From NCBI GenBank assembly GCA_023055355.1, contig JALJCS010000038.1, forward strand, positions 434,001 to 498,000: a stretch of 64,000 nucleotides of DNA. The letters run 5' to 3'. Numbering within the stretch: position 1 is the first letter of the stretch; each line of letters starts with the position of its first letter. The DNA comes from Agelaius tricolor. Its lineage: Eukaryota > Chordata > Aves > Passeriformes > Icteridae. Positions 28,591 through 58,812 of this stretch are shown in pieces. Below the pieces are notes generated by a model. That model was not told the origin of the DNA and did no database searches. It saw only the letters and a program-made list of their open reading frames with translations. Position numbers and translations under genes: made by a program.

Positions 28591-31300
28591 GGTCTTCACT
28601 GAAAGAAACAGCTTTTATATCCTATTTAGAACTTGCTGTAGTTTCTTGGCATTTTTGGGGGCATTTTGTCAGTATTTCTGTAGTGCAGTGCAGCCTTGTG
28701 GTTGTGTGGACTGAACCAGTTCATGTAGTTCCCACTCTTTCAGTACCTGTAAAGTGTTTCCTGTGGTAGTTCCTACTGCACACTGACTCTCGAGTTCCTG
28801 TAGGGTCATGTGCTGTCTGTGAAGACACAGGTATATATTCATGTTTGGCAAAAAGGAAAGTCACTTGATTTGTAGAATTTTTAGTAATTTGCAGTACTGT
28901 ATCTCCAGTACATCAGTTTGCATGAAAATACCATGCAAGCTCAGAATAAAAAGACCAAGGGGTGGTTTTAAAATATTTGGGTGGTTTTGTAAGTCTTTTC
29001 AGTTGAAAACAAATCTTAATTGCGAGCTAATTTGGGGGCTATTTCAAAGAGCAAGATTCTTAGTAAAGTTCATGTATAAAAAGTTGCTACTTCACTGCTT
29101 TTTTTTCCTTGGTAGCAGCATGTATATGTGCTTTAGATACACTGTACTCTCATTTTAAGAGACTGCATTTGAGAAACTTGTAACAATTTCACATAAGAGG
29201 GTGTTGGAACTGGTATTCCACAAAATGTAATGGAAGTTGTTTTAACATGCTTTGCTTTTAAAATATTTAAGAAAAAATGTTCTATCAGCTCATCTGAAAT
29301 TCAAACAGCTCTTTGGATGTGTAGAAAAGACTGTCTTCTGGGAAGACTTGTTATATTCTCTGATTCCTTTTCCTCACAGAATTTGCTGTAGTCAAATTCA
29401 GCTTTTTTGATGCTTAAGAATACACTTGGCAGAACAAGATCAATGTCTGGTTGAGACGTGCACAAATAACGTGTGAGGGAAAACATTCTGTAAGTGTGTG
29501 GTCCAGCTTGGATTCAATCCAGTTATCAGAGACAATGCAACGTCCAGTCTCATGTGATCAATGCAAAAATAAGACAACCATGTACTTTATTCCATCTCAA
29601 CAAAAGCTTCTGCCCTCATCCTGCTTTGCAGAGCCAAGTACAACGTTGATCAGTAATGGTTTCTTACCATCTAGAGAGAGAAGGAACAAAACCCATGAAG
29701 TCCTATAAATTTTAGTGTTTTTTAATTTGATTCCTTTTTGTTGTAAGATTGAAATTAGCTTCCTGTTGTGGTAGAGGGTCGATGTGCTGTTTCTTGCCAT
29801 GATGCCTCATTACTTAATTTTTATGTAGTCCTAATTGTAGTTCCTCAAGGAAAATTATCTTTTGCTAGTCTTGAATGCTTTAGGAAAAATATTGTGCCAT
29901 TGTTGTTCCATCCCTGTTGGTTACTAGCAGAAAACTTATAAAAAACTGTTTTGAAAGTAATCAAAACTTCAGGCTCTGTAAAGTCAAATACCAGGAACAA
30001 GAAATGAGAAGTCTGGATAATTAAATGCTACTTAAGAGATTTTTCTTGCGCATTCTTTAGGATTTTACAGGGTGCCAAAATACTCTTGCTACTGTACTGA
30101 TAATACTGAATTTGCTGTGAAACTTGAGGGTTTACTCCTGGCAATGGCTAAAGAGTAAACTGACATGGTAAAAGAATAAACCATATTAGTTAAGTGTTAT
30201 TTTAATTATTTTTTTCTAGCATGGAAATGATTAGGGAATAACACATTTCTCTGCAATGCTCAAGAAATACTACAGCTGGCCATTGTGTGCTCTGACTGTT
30301 CACTTAATGTCTAATTTGGCTGAATATATGTAATGGGTGTCCATTTTTTACTGAATTTATTTTATATGTGTATAAAGAGCTTTTTAAAAAGACATCTACC
30401 TTGGATAATAATGGAAGATGCATTCTTATTAAATATCATTAATTCCCCACTGCTTGAGTTCCTCACATACAGTTAATCCCACCATGTGAAATTTGTCACA
30501 GGTGGTAAATGACTTCAGGTTTTTTGGCTTGAATTTCCAGGGCTAGAACATAAGAGTTGGCAGCAATTTTATAAAGCTGCTGTGCTGGGGCTATATGGCC
30601 TAACTATCTCAAAGGTTATTTTTAAATTTAATTGCTATAAAATGGAATCTTTTGTCTGTAATTTCTCGTGCCAAAGGAAACAAATACAGCTGAGTGTGTA
30701 AATACAGCCAGGAAGGTTTGGGGTTTTTAAAGAGATTATCTGTGTACTTATTCATACTTGTCAACATAGTTTCTGTCCCTGTAAACAAGCATTATCTGAA
30801 TCGATTTCTCAGTCATTTATGATATTCATTTGAATCTGTAAGCTCTTTGTACCACACTAAACCAGGTGCATAAGGATAGTTCTTTGTTTATTGGATACTG
30901 TTCCTGAATTTTGAAGCCATGTTGTTTTTTGTTTTGGTTTGGTTTTTTGTTTTTTTAAAGAGAATGAAATCAATGAAATAATTTCTCTGCTGTACCTTCA
31001 AGCTATCCTTCTGTTTGAAGGAATTAAAATACATTTAACTGTTACTTGATGTTACCATTTTCTAAGAGTCTTTTTCAAAAGAATCAAGTTTTTTAGTCCC
31101 AGACTCAAATCTTTAGTCCCAAACACAATCTTTCACGGGTGACGTGGACAGTGCTTGCTTTTCCTTTATGGAGAAGAGCGAGGGGAGGTCGCAGGTGACT
31201 GGTACACCACACTTGCTTCCTGCGGGAAACAGATTTATGCTTAATGTCCTTCCTCCCTCTCCTGCATTAAAAATTGAAACTTTTAAGACTTTTTCTTAAT
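28591..31300. other. AT-rich region downstream of SET
   Basis: No coding exon or known repeat is recognised. The sequence resembles 3' UTR or intergenic DNA, with several weak ATTAAA-like hexamers such as near 31025. A rare long SET 3' UTR could run into it. Confidence 0.5.
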
Positions 31301-32600
31301 CATCACCTTTTCCGCGGTGCTCTCTCGGGTATAATTGAGGACAGGGGCTGCCGGTTCAAGGTCGGGATGCGCCTTTAGCCCCCGCCCTGCTCCGGGAGCC
31401 CCCAAAGAGTCCGCGCAGCTCCCGGGCCGGCGCCACCGCCCCTTGCCGGCTCCTGGGCAGGACCTGCACCGGGATCATCCCCGGCACCAGGGCTGGTGCC
31501 CTGCAGGATCCTGCTCTGCCTTGTGACATTTCCCTTCCCGCGGGACGGGGGCTGCCGGATGGGCAGGAACTGCTGGTCCCGCGTACCGGCCCCCTCTCTC
31601 CGCAGGATTTGTGGGACACAGCTGAACCAAGCCCGGGGAAGGGGGCTGGGATATGGGGTAGCCAGGGACACTGCCTTGGGGTCACCCGAGAGCTGAGAGC
31701 CAGCCCTTTCCCTCCAGGCTGGGGAACTCCAGCTCCCCAGCACCCCTGAACTGCCCCCTGCCCTTCCTCTGCCTCCCCTGGACTGTCTGAGACCTGAAGG
31801 AAAGAGGGGGGAAGCTGCTGTAGGAACCCCGAGTGTGTGGTGGGCAAAGGACCCCAGCCCAGAGCCCCCCAAGCACATCCCCAGTGACAGCCAAACACAG
31901 CCTTGGCCCGATCTGCTGCAGCTGTGGAAACATCCCTGCTCCTCTGGAACTCAGTCTACACTTGCTAGTTTGATTTTCCCCTCTCCAGTATTCCCACTGA
32001 ATGAACAGTCAAATTAAAATAATTGCTTAAACACTAAACAGAGCCTGGACCATGTTCTAAATAGCATCAGGTTTCTAAAGGATTTATATTAATCAAATGC
32101 ACTTGCTTTATTAACAACAGGGGCATATTCAAAGGCTTTGTATTAGTTTAAGGCTTTATTATTTCAAGTCAGTTAAGCTAGGTTCAAATTTTTAATTTTT
32201 AAATTTTATCATGAGTTCCTTGTATTAATTACTCAGTTGCAAATCACAAAATGTTTAGGCTAGAAAAACTTTTCTAATTAAGTAAAAAGAACACACTTCT
32301 GTTCATTAGTATATTTCTGAATTTGTATATGGGAAGACTATCACCTTCAAATGCCTTCTGATTCACAGTTGTGCACTACATGATTGAAAAGCTATTAGTA
32401 GGATAGTAACATTATTTTGTTTAACGCACTGGGCTTGTGACACACAGTCTGTTCTGCGTGATGCTGTGGCACTACTGCAGCACGGTGTTTTTTCACTACG
32501 GTAGCCAGGGGATTGCTGCCAGCCTCGCCAATGCATGTGGGACGTTTTTACACTCAAATATTCAGCAGAAACTGCGTGTGAAGTTCTGCAGGGGAAAACG
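31301..32600. other. GC-rich block followed by AT-rich spacer
   Basis: Bases 31313-31760 are a small GC-rich block with moderate CpG content, between AT-rich flanks. I see no start codon or splice pattern that makes a convincing exon. The remaining bases to 32600 are AT-rich spacer. The block might be a separate regulatory island or an unlisted non-coding first exon. Confidence 0.4.
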
Positions 32601-33196
32601 TCCCCAGAGCCCAGCATCGCCCCGTCCCAGGGATGGGATGCAGGGATCCCGTCGCAAGCAGAGCTGCGCTTCGCTGCTTCCCCTTCGAGCAAGCGCCGGT
32701 CACGAGCCCTCGTGGAGAACTGAAACCGGGAACCACCCGGTGGCCCCGGCACAAAGGGCCCGGCTGGGGCCACCACGGGGCTTTCTGCTCCAGGCTTCCA
32801 GAGGGACGGAGCGGGGATCCGCCACCGTGCCTGCCGTCCCCTCCCCTCCGTGCCACCGCGGGCACTGACCCTTCCAGCCTCTCTCAGCCTCTCCTTCCCC
32901 GGCGGGCGAGGTCCGGTACCTCCGCGTCCGCTGCGTCCTCGCTCCTTCCCGCCGCCTCACCGGACCTCGACCGCGCGTTCCCCCCCGGGGCGGGCGGAGG
33001 CGGTGGCGCCTCCTCAGCCGGGGACCGGAGCGGCGGCTGCCCCAGGGCCGTGTGGGGAAGGGCGGCTCCCGCCCCTCGTCCCGCTCCCGCTCCCTCGGGC
33101 CGCCCGCCGGCAGCTCCCTCGGGCCGCCCCCGCGAGAGGGCGCTGGCGGTGGCCCCGGGACCGCCGAGTTTGAAAAGTGCCGGTCCGGGCGGAGCA
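32601..33196 (+). promoter_or_regulatory. PKN3: PKN3 CpG-island promoter and 5' UTR
   Basis: Dense CpG sequence leads into the first PKN3 codon at 33197 and continues into intron 1 to about 33600. No TATA box is apparent. The transcription start cannot be placed. Long frames on both strands here are a by-product of the base composition. Confidence 0.7.
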
Positions 33197-50314
<17,118 letters not shown>

Positions 50315-50985
50315 TTCCTGGGCTACAAAAACATGAAGAGATTGTTACCACCTTGAGAGAGCATAGAGGAGACTTTGCAGGGCCAGTGGAAAAGCCAACA
50401 GGATTTGTAGTACAGGTAGTGCTGATGGCCCCAGGATGAGGTGCCCTGCAAGCTGAATTAACCTGCTGTGGGTTTTCCAGCCTCCTGTGTAGGAAGGATC
50501 CTGCATGTCAATTACCTTTAAGGAATAATTAACGTTTGACAGGGTGTATCTTCTCCTGTCATTGAACGTAGATGAAATTTGGAATTTAAGATGGACTTGA
50601 AATCAAATCATCTCTGCAACCCAGGTTACTCTTTGCAAAAAGCCTAAGTAAGTAGTGTGATTTTTAAAGTTGTAGCATAGCGGGGAAGTGGCCACTTCTC
50701 ACTGATTTTCTGGAGATGCAGCATTCCCTCCTGGTAATGATTGTATGCCATTTCCCACCCATAAAAATGTGTATGCCAGACAAGGAATGGATTTTAACAC
50801 TACCAAGACAATAATGTTTGATAATGATCCAAGTGATTTATTGGAAGGAAGATGAATCTATTTAAGGATGCCAACTCTTAGCTATTGATTATAATGATAT
50901 CAGACTCCACAGCTTTGCACGTTTTTTTTTTTCTTTTTTGAAAATAAAGATACCTTTCTATATAATAAATATTCAGCTTTTCATC
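50315..50985 (+). terminator. PKN3: PKN3 3' UTR and poly(A) signals
   Basis: The 3' UTR is about 0.65 kb, ending after two AATAAA hexamers at 50943-50948 and 50964-50969. A T-rich stretch comes just before the first. Confidence 0.75.
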
Positions 50986-51855
50986 TCCTTTATGTCAGCT
51001 GAATGTTTCAGATCAGAGCTAACCAAAATGCTCAACAGGCAGGACTTCTGTTTTCTCCATAAATGCCAGTAGTAATATTTTCTTTCTTTCTTCCTTCTCA
51101 CTCAGGTTATCTGTGTGCATATTGCACGGTGTCATCAGCTGAGAGATACCAATGACTGCAGTCAGTTTATGTCTCCACAGATTTTATCAGTGTGTACATC
51201 CTGTATAATTTTTGGGGACAGCTAAGTAATGACAGTCAGTACTGGAAAATCAGTGAGTTAAAGGTGATTTCATTGCCTTGTAATCTATCTTGTAATTATG
51301 CTTGATAAGACACATTTTAATGTCTTAAATTCATAATGTTTGCTCATTGGGCAAAAAGGGAAGGGTTTTTAGAGATAAGGCATCTGATGCAAACAAGGAC
51401 ACCATCGTTGCTCTTTCAGTTTTTCACCAGACGGAGACAGGAGTGGGACTAAGGCAACTGTGCTGTAGCTGGAGACAAGGATCTAGGGAATTGTTAAGCC
51501 AAGGCAGGTCCCAGTGCTTCAGGATTCAGTGAGGTAAGAGCTCTGTTTGTGCAAACCAGGGATATTTCACACTCAGCCTAGATTTCCTATTTTCAGAGCC
51601 AAGTATAGCTGCTTCTGAAAATTACCCTGTACAGATCCTTTCAACCTCCTGCTCACCCTGGCAGTGCACTGGCCTGTTTAGAGCAGAATACACATTTTCC
51701 TCACTCTTGTTGGAGTGGCAGTTGCTGTTGGCCTCTGTGGTGTATTTTGTGGCTTTAGTTCAAGGCCACTGTGCAGTGGGAGGTAGCACAGTGGATTGTT
51801 AGCATAGGTGAAGTCTAGAATTTGGGTTCAAAGAAAGAGTCACAGACAATTTAAA
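50986..51855. other. Spacer between the convergent PKN3 and ZDHHC12 ends
   Basis: About 0.9 kb with no exon, repeat or RNA gene that I recognise. A short plus-strand frame at 51347-51532 has no known similarity. Confidence 0.5.
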
Positions 51856-51859
51856 AATG

Positions 51860-53551
51860 CATATTTAATATTTTATTTTATAATTTATGGTTGAGTAAAA
51901 AGAATGGTAAACTAACACCCAGGTGTATTTTAAAGAGATACCAGACAGAGCAAAACTGCTTTGAGCTGTTGTACCTGCTGATAAACTTTCACTTGACTGA
52001 TACCTGAAGAACCAGGAATTGCAGTGTGACAGATGATCCACATGTTAGCAGGTGCCACAGCAACACCAGCAACCTGCAGAATACTTCTGAATGGTGTACA
52101 CTTCTTTACAAAAACAATCCTTAGCATTCTGATATCCCTCTGATAAAGCTTCTACCCTGAACAAAGCAGACTCTGCACAGATTACAAACCTGGAGCTGGT
52201 CAAAAAGGGATCTTTTGCTGCATTTAAATTGCTTTTGGACTGTTGTGCTGTATTAGTAACTACACTATTTTTTCATGAGTGTTCATCAACTTTAAACCCT
52301 GAGTGCTTCTGAGTTGGTGTTAATTCCTGAGCCAAGACAATTAAGGCACAAGACAATTTTAGCTAATATTTTCTTGTGGTGGTTTTTCTTGTTTTGTTTG
52401 TTTTTGTTTTAACAGAAAAGGGTCAGGACTAAAATTCACACCACAGCCCTTTTTTTGTTTTAAAGCTAAGATCAGTCATCCCAAACTTCCTTTCAGTTCC
52501 CCATGGAAATCTGAAGTATGACCTTTTATTTCAATAGAAAACAGATCCTCTTGCTGCTGTCCTGAAAGCTGTCAGCATCTCTCATCTCAGGACCTGGCAG
52601 CTTTTCTCTTGCATTGAAATGGTATTATTTTATTAAAATATCACTAGTGAGTTGAGGTAGTAGTAGTTTTACCAGCAGTGTTACTTTAGGCATGAGGCAC
52701 CCACCTCTGCTCCTGCTTCTCTCCCTGCAGCAAAGGCCTGAGCACAATGTTATCTGCAGAAATAACTCAGTAGCCAAGGATTACTTTTCTGTCCAAAGGA
52801 AAGTGATGGTATCATTCTTCACTGACTTGATTCAAGACACTGAATTGTTAGCAGCATCATCAACTTAAAAAGCTGTGAGGAAGCTGCTCAGGGCATCACA
52901 AAATACAGGTTAATTATCTCATAAGATTAACTGGATGTCTTACAGCTCTTTCTTATGCACATTAACAGTATTAAGCCTTAAGTCTTCATGGAAAGCATCA
53001 AGTTGAGGCATGTGGACAAAATAAAATTTGCTTTTGGCTCTCTAAATATTTACTCAAATATTTCTCTTACATGCCTGATGCTACTGCCAAAAGGCACTGC
53101 AGTTCTCACAGTCAGAACTTGGCTGAAAAAAGGCCACAGGAATTACACTGATCCTGGCTGGTTTTATCTGTAATTGCTGCTGTTCCCTAGTAGCAAAAGG
53201 CAAGGGAGACCTTGGAGAAAAGAAGTGAACACAAATAGTCACACAAATCTTGCATTTCTTCTGGAGAGATGTGGATGCACTTAACAAAAGGAAATAAATT
53301 TAGAGAGATACCTTGCTAAGTCTGGAAATCAGCTCTGCTGGCTTTTTTCCTTCTCAGAGCTGTATTCTTTGCCTTTAACAGTGCTGTTTATATATAACCC
53401 TGACTATCCCTGAAATGTACTTTGCAGGTGAACAGGTTGTGGTGCAGGTTGCATAGTCCACAATGTGTTAAAGTTCAGTGCAAGGAAACAGCAGCCATTG
53501 CATTAGCAAAGTTTTACCCAGCAGCCTGCCAGGTGTGCTGGCACACTGGGA
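51860..53551 (-). terminator. ZDHHC12: ZDHHC12 3' UTR (extent uncertain)
   Basis: Minus-strand AATAAA hexamers appear as TTTATT on the plus strand at 52629-52634 and 51872-51877, with another near 52526. The first would give a 3' UTR of about 0.9 kb and the last about 1.7 kb. Which is used cannot be told from sequence alone. Confidence 0.5.
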
Positions 53552-56500
53552 CTAGACAGGCTCACTATTCTTGTGAAAATAGATGTTCTCCCATGCAGTG
53601 AGGTGGCGTGAACAGAAGAATCTCCAGAGATTGAGGATTATCCCTTGGTCAAAGGGGTTCTCCAGCTCAGACTGCCGCAGGTAGGAGATGCGGTGGTGGG
53701 ACATGAACTCCCAGGTCGTGGTGTTGCATGAGATCAGGTACAGGTGGGAAACAAGCAGCAGCAGGACCACAATGGTGAATATGAGTATCAGGAGGAAGGA
53801 CACAAGGAGGAAAATGTTGTGCTGCAGCCACTCCCGGGATTGTTCAAAGTAGAGGCCTGACCTTTCAATTCAAACAGAAATAAATCTGTAGTTAAAAAAG
53901 CAGAACTAGTTTCATAAAGTAAGCAAACCTGATGACACATTGAAGTTTGATTCATAACTAATGAGCTGCTAATAATCTTTGACTACAGAGAGTTAATATA
54001 CCATGAAGTTCCAAGAGACTGCACCACAGGGATTGGAAGCTAAGTTTAGAAGATTCTGTTTCCCTGACAGCTGTGAGACACAGTCACCCTGGGTTAACTC
54101 CTCTCCTGAACAGCTGGAACCCTCTTGGAGTTTCCAGCACTTGAATGTGTAAACAAAGATTGTGTTACAGGGACTGAAGCAAAACGAACAATGAAACCTA
54201 AATTACCAGAGACTGCTCAAGATTAGGGAGCTCCAGGATGCAAAAGAGGGTGAAGATCCAGAGCCAGTCTATGTTCTATGCCAGCCCAAGGAGCACTACA
54301 ACTTTCAGCAATCTCAGGTCCAAAAGCCATCTCCCAGCCTTACCAAGCAACATGGCCTCCCCACAGCAGAACCACAAGCTGCACACTCAGGTAAACTATG
54401 AAGAGGGGGTGATTCCTTTCTCCTACACAGTTCTCAAGCCAGGGGCAGTGATGGTCGTAGCGCCGCACGCAGTGCTGGCACTGCTGGCAGTGCTTGGCTC
54501 GCATGGGTTGCTGCAAAACACAACCAGGAAAAGAAAAAACTCACTGGCTATAGTTCATGGCTGTCCCACTCCCATTTGGTAGAAGAGAACATCATTCAAA
54601 TCTGTCTTTCCCCACAATATTGTCCCTAAAACGCTTGTGAGACAACAGCACATCAACATTGCTAAGACAAATCAAAGGGACTGTGATTCTCCTGGTCAAG
54701 ACCCAAATGGGTGGCATTCAAATCAAGTGATTATCCCACACTCCTCCTATCTACGCATTTTCTTTATTATCCACCTATTATAGGAAGTCCAGCATGACAA
54801 GGAGGGAGGCAAAGCCAATCAGTGTAGTCAGGAAAGCATGAGCCAGAGTACTGAGGTGAAAAACTAGAACCACTACTACCAAATAGAGTGGGCAGGGATG
54901 TGCTGCTTTTTGGGGATGTACAGAGAAGTGCCTCCATGTGAGTACAAGACACTTGCACAGAAAACAGCCCAATTACCAGGCACAGAGAAGGTGAAAGACC
55001 TGGCTGAGAAAAGCAGTGCTTCCTAGGATTTGTGCCCTGCAGTGCATAAATGCTTTGCCAGCTTTTCTTCTTGCAATAAGCTCATTCCTCTTGGTTGATA
55101 CTCTGCAGGAATTTATGGGAGCTGGGGTAATGCTTAATTTCATTAAATTGATAAGGATCACTCTGAAAACAAGCCTTTCTAGGCTTAGGCAAACTGTTTT
55201 AAGAGCTAATTTCATTGCTGCAATTTCTCCTTCATGCTGTCTTTTACCATTCAGGCCAATGTTTTGTTGTTTTAAGGCCCTGAACAAGTTCACAACAATG
55301 AGCAGTTCCCACTCAGCTGCCTTTCTGACTATCAAGGTATTTTCAAAATAACTTCTTTGACAGTACTGCAAGGTCTGGCTGACATGGCAATAAGAATGTG
55401 GAATACAATTTTCTCATGGCAAAAAAAGATTATTGTTTCTATAAGCCAGCAGGGACTTGTTTCAGCCTTGGAAAACTGGCCTGTGTGCCAGTGTCCATCA
55501 CTATGACTTGTGTAGCTATCCAGTCTGCCCAGCCTCCTCTGAGCAGCAATTACAGACCACCAACAGCAGCTGAAGAACAATATAAGCTTTCAAATCACTC
55601 ATCCCTTCCTCTTCCAGCATGGAATGCTGGATGCCCACCTTCACCAGGCAGTAACCACAGCGCCGCAGCTTAATGTCACCTGGAAGCTGAGGGATCACCA
55701 CACCTTGTCCTTTATCTTCACCTTCCTACAAAAAAGAGAAAGGAAGGGACTGAGGAGGGTTCTTGGGTTCCTGTCTAGGCATGACTGAGCTGTATTGCTG
55801 CATACTTTTACTTAACAGTTACACAGTGTTTGCTACCTCTATCATTAGGACAAAATAATTCATTAGAATACCTACAGAATCTGCAGACAGTTATGGTACA
55901 GTGAGAGAGAACAGGTTACTGTAACCCTCCAAAGAATGTTTGCAGAGAGGCAGAAATAACTGTGGACAAGATACAGTCTGGGACAAAAACAAGGTTAGAC
56001 TTCACTTCTAAACACAAGAGTGTCTTTTTGGTATGAGCAGTGCTAATTAGTCATACACAGCCAACACTGACATTAATGATGGATGACTAAGATTGATAAT
56101 GCTTTTGTCCTACAGTCTATAAGGCAGTGAACCTTGAGCAGACTAACAATTACTGAAACTTTGCATCTCCATTTATTTCACTGTAACTTGTTTGTGGATG
56201 TGTCCTCTGAGAGGGCAACAAATCCATAAAGAGTTCAATAAATAGAGCTGCAGAGAGCACTGTCTGCCAAGCCTGCCCTTCAATTTGGGGCTTTTGTTGC
56301 ACTTGTACCACTTAGCAGTGGTTATTGTAAAATAGGTCATATACACATTCCACAGGGCACTGCAGCCTCTGCTCTAGGAGAGGACTTGAGCTCAAATGGC
56401 ACAGTTATGTAGTGAAAGGCACATTTAAAGCTTGTAAACCCTATTGCTGTTACCAAATACCAGTGTGAGACAGTCTGTCCTCATCTTCAACGGTCTGTGC

Positions 56501-57238
56501 ATGTGTCCTTCATGCCAACACAACAGAAACTGTTTCAGATTGTTCTTATCTATCAGAGTGGAAAAAGCAGAAAAGCCTATAGACTTTACAGCTACTCCAC
56601 TTTGTTCTATTCATAAAGAGCTCTACCTTCACTTCCTCTTCAGGCTTAACAAAACCCGGATCCATGAGAGACACCTTGAAGTACAGCAGGATCGAGCATA
56701 GAACCAGCAAAACGAAGATCAGCGGCTGAAGCAGCTCCCCGCGCTCCTCTTGCTTTTGCAGATCTGAAAGGTACCCATAAAAGACAGAGAGCAGCAGCTC
56801 CTTGTGAAGCCTCCTGGATTTTTCTCTCTAGCCTCAACAAATGGGTCCCGAATCTAAGAAGAGGAAATGGGGAGAGACCAGGCGGAGAGGCTGAGAAGGG
56901 GCTCCCCAGAACCCCCCGCCCTCGGGGCACCCCCGGGCCGCGGTCGGGCGCAGATCGCCCGTGTCCCGCGGGGGCCGCACGGCCCGGCCAAGATCCATCC
57001 CCGTCCTCCGCCCGCCATCCCCGTGTCCTCCGCCCGCCATCCCCGTGTCCTCCGCCCGCCATCCCCGTGTCCTCCGCCTGCCCCCGGGGGCGGAGCGGTC
57101 CCGGCCCGGCTCCGGCCGCCCCCTCCCCGCAGCCCGGCCGGGCCCCGCCTCACCCGTGCGGTGCAGGAGTAGCCCGAGCGCCAGGGCCGCGCTGAGGGCC
57201 GTGTGCGCCGCCCGCACCCAGCGCCCCGTGGGGCCCAT
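53552..57238 (-). CDS. ZDHHC12: Palmitoyltransferase ZDHHC12
   Basis: Five coding exons in transcript order: 57154-57238, 56627-56763, 55639-55725, 54344-54510 and 53552-53861. They sum to 786 bases (261 residues; human 267). The zinc-binding Cys-rich domain starts CGYC at residues 97-100 and runs through HC (110-111), C114 and C117 to the catalytic DHHC at 122-125 (RRYDHHCPW). The downstream TTxE motif is TTWE at 207-210. Hydrophobic segments occur near residues 10-25, 47-65, 140-158 and 177-202, giving the usual four-pass topology with the active site on the cytosolic face. The family transfers palmitate from acyl-CoA to protein cysteines, acting at ER/Golgi membranes. The exon 5 acceptor (ATTGAAAG|G) has a poor pyrimidine tract, but it is the only one that keeps the frame (W|SGLYF). 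It is tail to tail with PKN3. Confidence 0.96.
57001..57078. repeat. 22-base tandem repeat in ZDHHC12 intron 1
   Basis: About 3.5 tandem copies of a unit CCGCCCGCCATCCCCGTGTC(CT), nearly perfect. It lies within the GC-rich first intron, about 80-150 bases inside the donor. Confidence 0.9.
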
Positions 57239-57844
57239 GCCCCCCGGTTTCACCGGCTCCGGGGCTCCGCCGGCCCGGAAGGCCTCCGGGGCAGCGCCGG
57301 ACGGGACACGGGCAGCGCCCCGAGGCGGGGCCAGGGCGGCCCAGCCCTGCGGGGGAGGCTCCGCTGGGCTGTTGGGCTGGCTCCACTCCCAGAGAGGACC
57401 CGGGTTCTGCTGGCTCGGACTCGGCAAACACCGGGGTCCCTGGCTCCTTTTGTCCCCCCCACCGCCCCGGCGTTGTTGTGCCCTGCGAGGCCTTTCCTTG
57501 AGGAATGTGTTTCCCCTGAGCCCTTCCCGCGTGTCCTCCCGCCCTCACCCCGGGCTCTGGAGCGCAGGGCTGGGCAAACTGTTGAGAACCTGTTACACCG
57601 GGGCTGCTGGGTGTACGGAGCTGGGGAAGGCTCGGGCAGCAGGTGCCGTTCAAGGGCTCCTCGAGGCGGTTCCCGAGGTGCTGCTGTGCATTAATCCTGC
57701 CCTTGCTAACGTGGTTATTCCATGTGTTGGTTTCCAGTCCCCGGGAAGAAGCGCGGAGAGGCTTCTGGCTGGAAGCAGCCCCTTAACCAAACAGAGCCTG
57801 GAGAATGTCTGACATAACTCGAGGAGGGATACGATGTGGTTGAG
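57239..57844. promoter_or_regulatory. ZDHHC12: ZDHHC12 CpG-rich promoter region
   Basis: GC-rich sequence upstream of the ZDHHC12 start codon, strongest to about 57480 and then falling. The minus-strand frame stays open upstream of the chosen ATG. That ATG was chosen because the residues from it align with the family N terminus and first membrane segment. Confidence 0.6.
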
Positions 57845-58812
57845 ATGGCTGCAGTCAAGAGACTCCTGGCGGGTGAGGTAATTGAACCCTCCCGAGAGCT
57901 GCCGAGGGAAGCAGGTGTGTACAGACTCTTCTCAGCTGGAACAAACACCTAAAAGCATTTGAATTGCACCTGAGATGCACCTTGAATTGCACCTTTGATT
58001 TTTGTCTCTCGCTAACAATAAAAAAACCCACCAAGGTGACTGTAGCACATATTTACACTTTGAGTGTCTAAGGGGGATGAATGTTATCACAGATCTGTAA
58101 AAGTTCCAAAATCAGTGCTTTCTCTTTAACTCCTTTCAGTTTTAACCTTGCTGCTTTTGTTACCTTCTTTCCCAATAAAAATTTGGAAAGAAATATAATA
58201 TTCTTTATAAATTTACCATCCAACACCTGGTAGTGGATTCCTTGGTATTGTTTGCCCACAAATTGGTTATTTCAGTTTCTTCATATGAGTTAGTGCTGAT
58301 GCCAGGAAAGCACCTGGTTGTGTGGGTCACTTAAATGGTTTACCTGAGACAGCTGGGTTGAAATGTTAATAAGAATTGTCAACTAAACTTCCAGCAATCA
58401 TTCAAACTCTTTTGTTTGGTTTGTTTTTTTTTTTTAATTCTAGGTAAATACAAAGCCTACAGCTCTCTTCCCTCAGACACCTCAGGTTTTACTGGTGCTC
58501 AGAAGAAGGTGGGTAGAGTCTTTCCTTCTTCACAGAGAGGTGTAAATTTTAAAGCTTAATGAAAGCAATTTGAGTAGTAATAATATTATCCACTTGAAAG
58601 TAGAAACATTTTGATGTTCTAGAATAATCTGTCCTAAGGAATGTATTCTCACTCTCTTTGCGATTAAAATAATTTGGTGCATGTTACTCTTTTTATCTTC
58701 TCCTTCAGCTTTGAAACCTGTCTTGCAGAGATCAGGGCTTATCTCTTGTGTCAAGGGTTTCAGCCTCAGTGACTGGTGGAAATTAGGCTCAGTTACAGAA
58801 GGTCTCTACTAG
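57845..58812 (+). other. Possible small divergent spliced transcript with a 58-codon frame
   Basis: An ATG in strong context (GAGATGG) at 57845 opens exon 57845-57872, ending in the donor G|GTGAGG. A T-rich acceptor precedes 58444-58508, which ends in AAG|GTGGGT. An acceptor TCTTGCAG precedes 58729, and the frame then runs to TAG at 58810-58812. Phases fit at both joins (28+65+84 bases). I do not recognise the product. The frame is short enough to arise by chance, so this may equally be a non-coding divergent transcript of the ZDHHC12 promoter, or nothing. If the first intron is retained, the same ATG gives a separate 35-residue frame ending near 57952. Confidence 0.25.
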
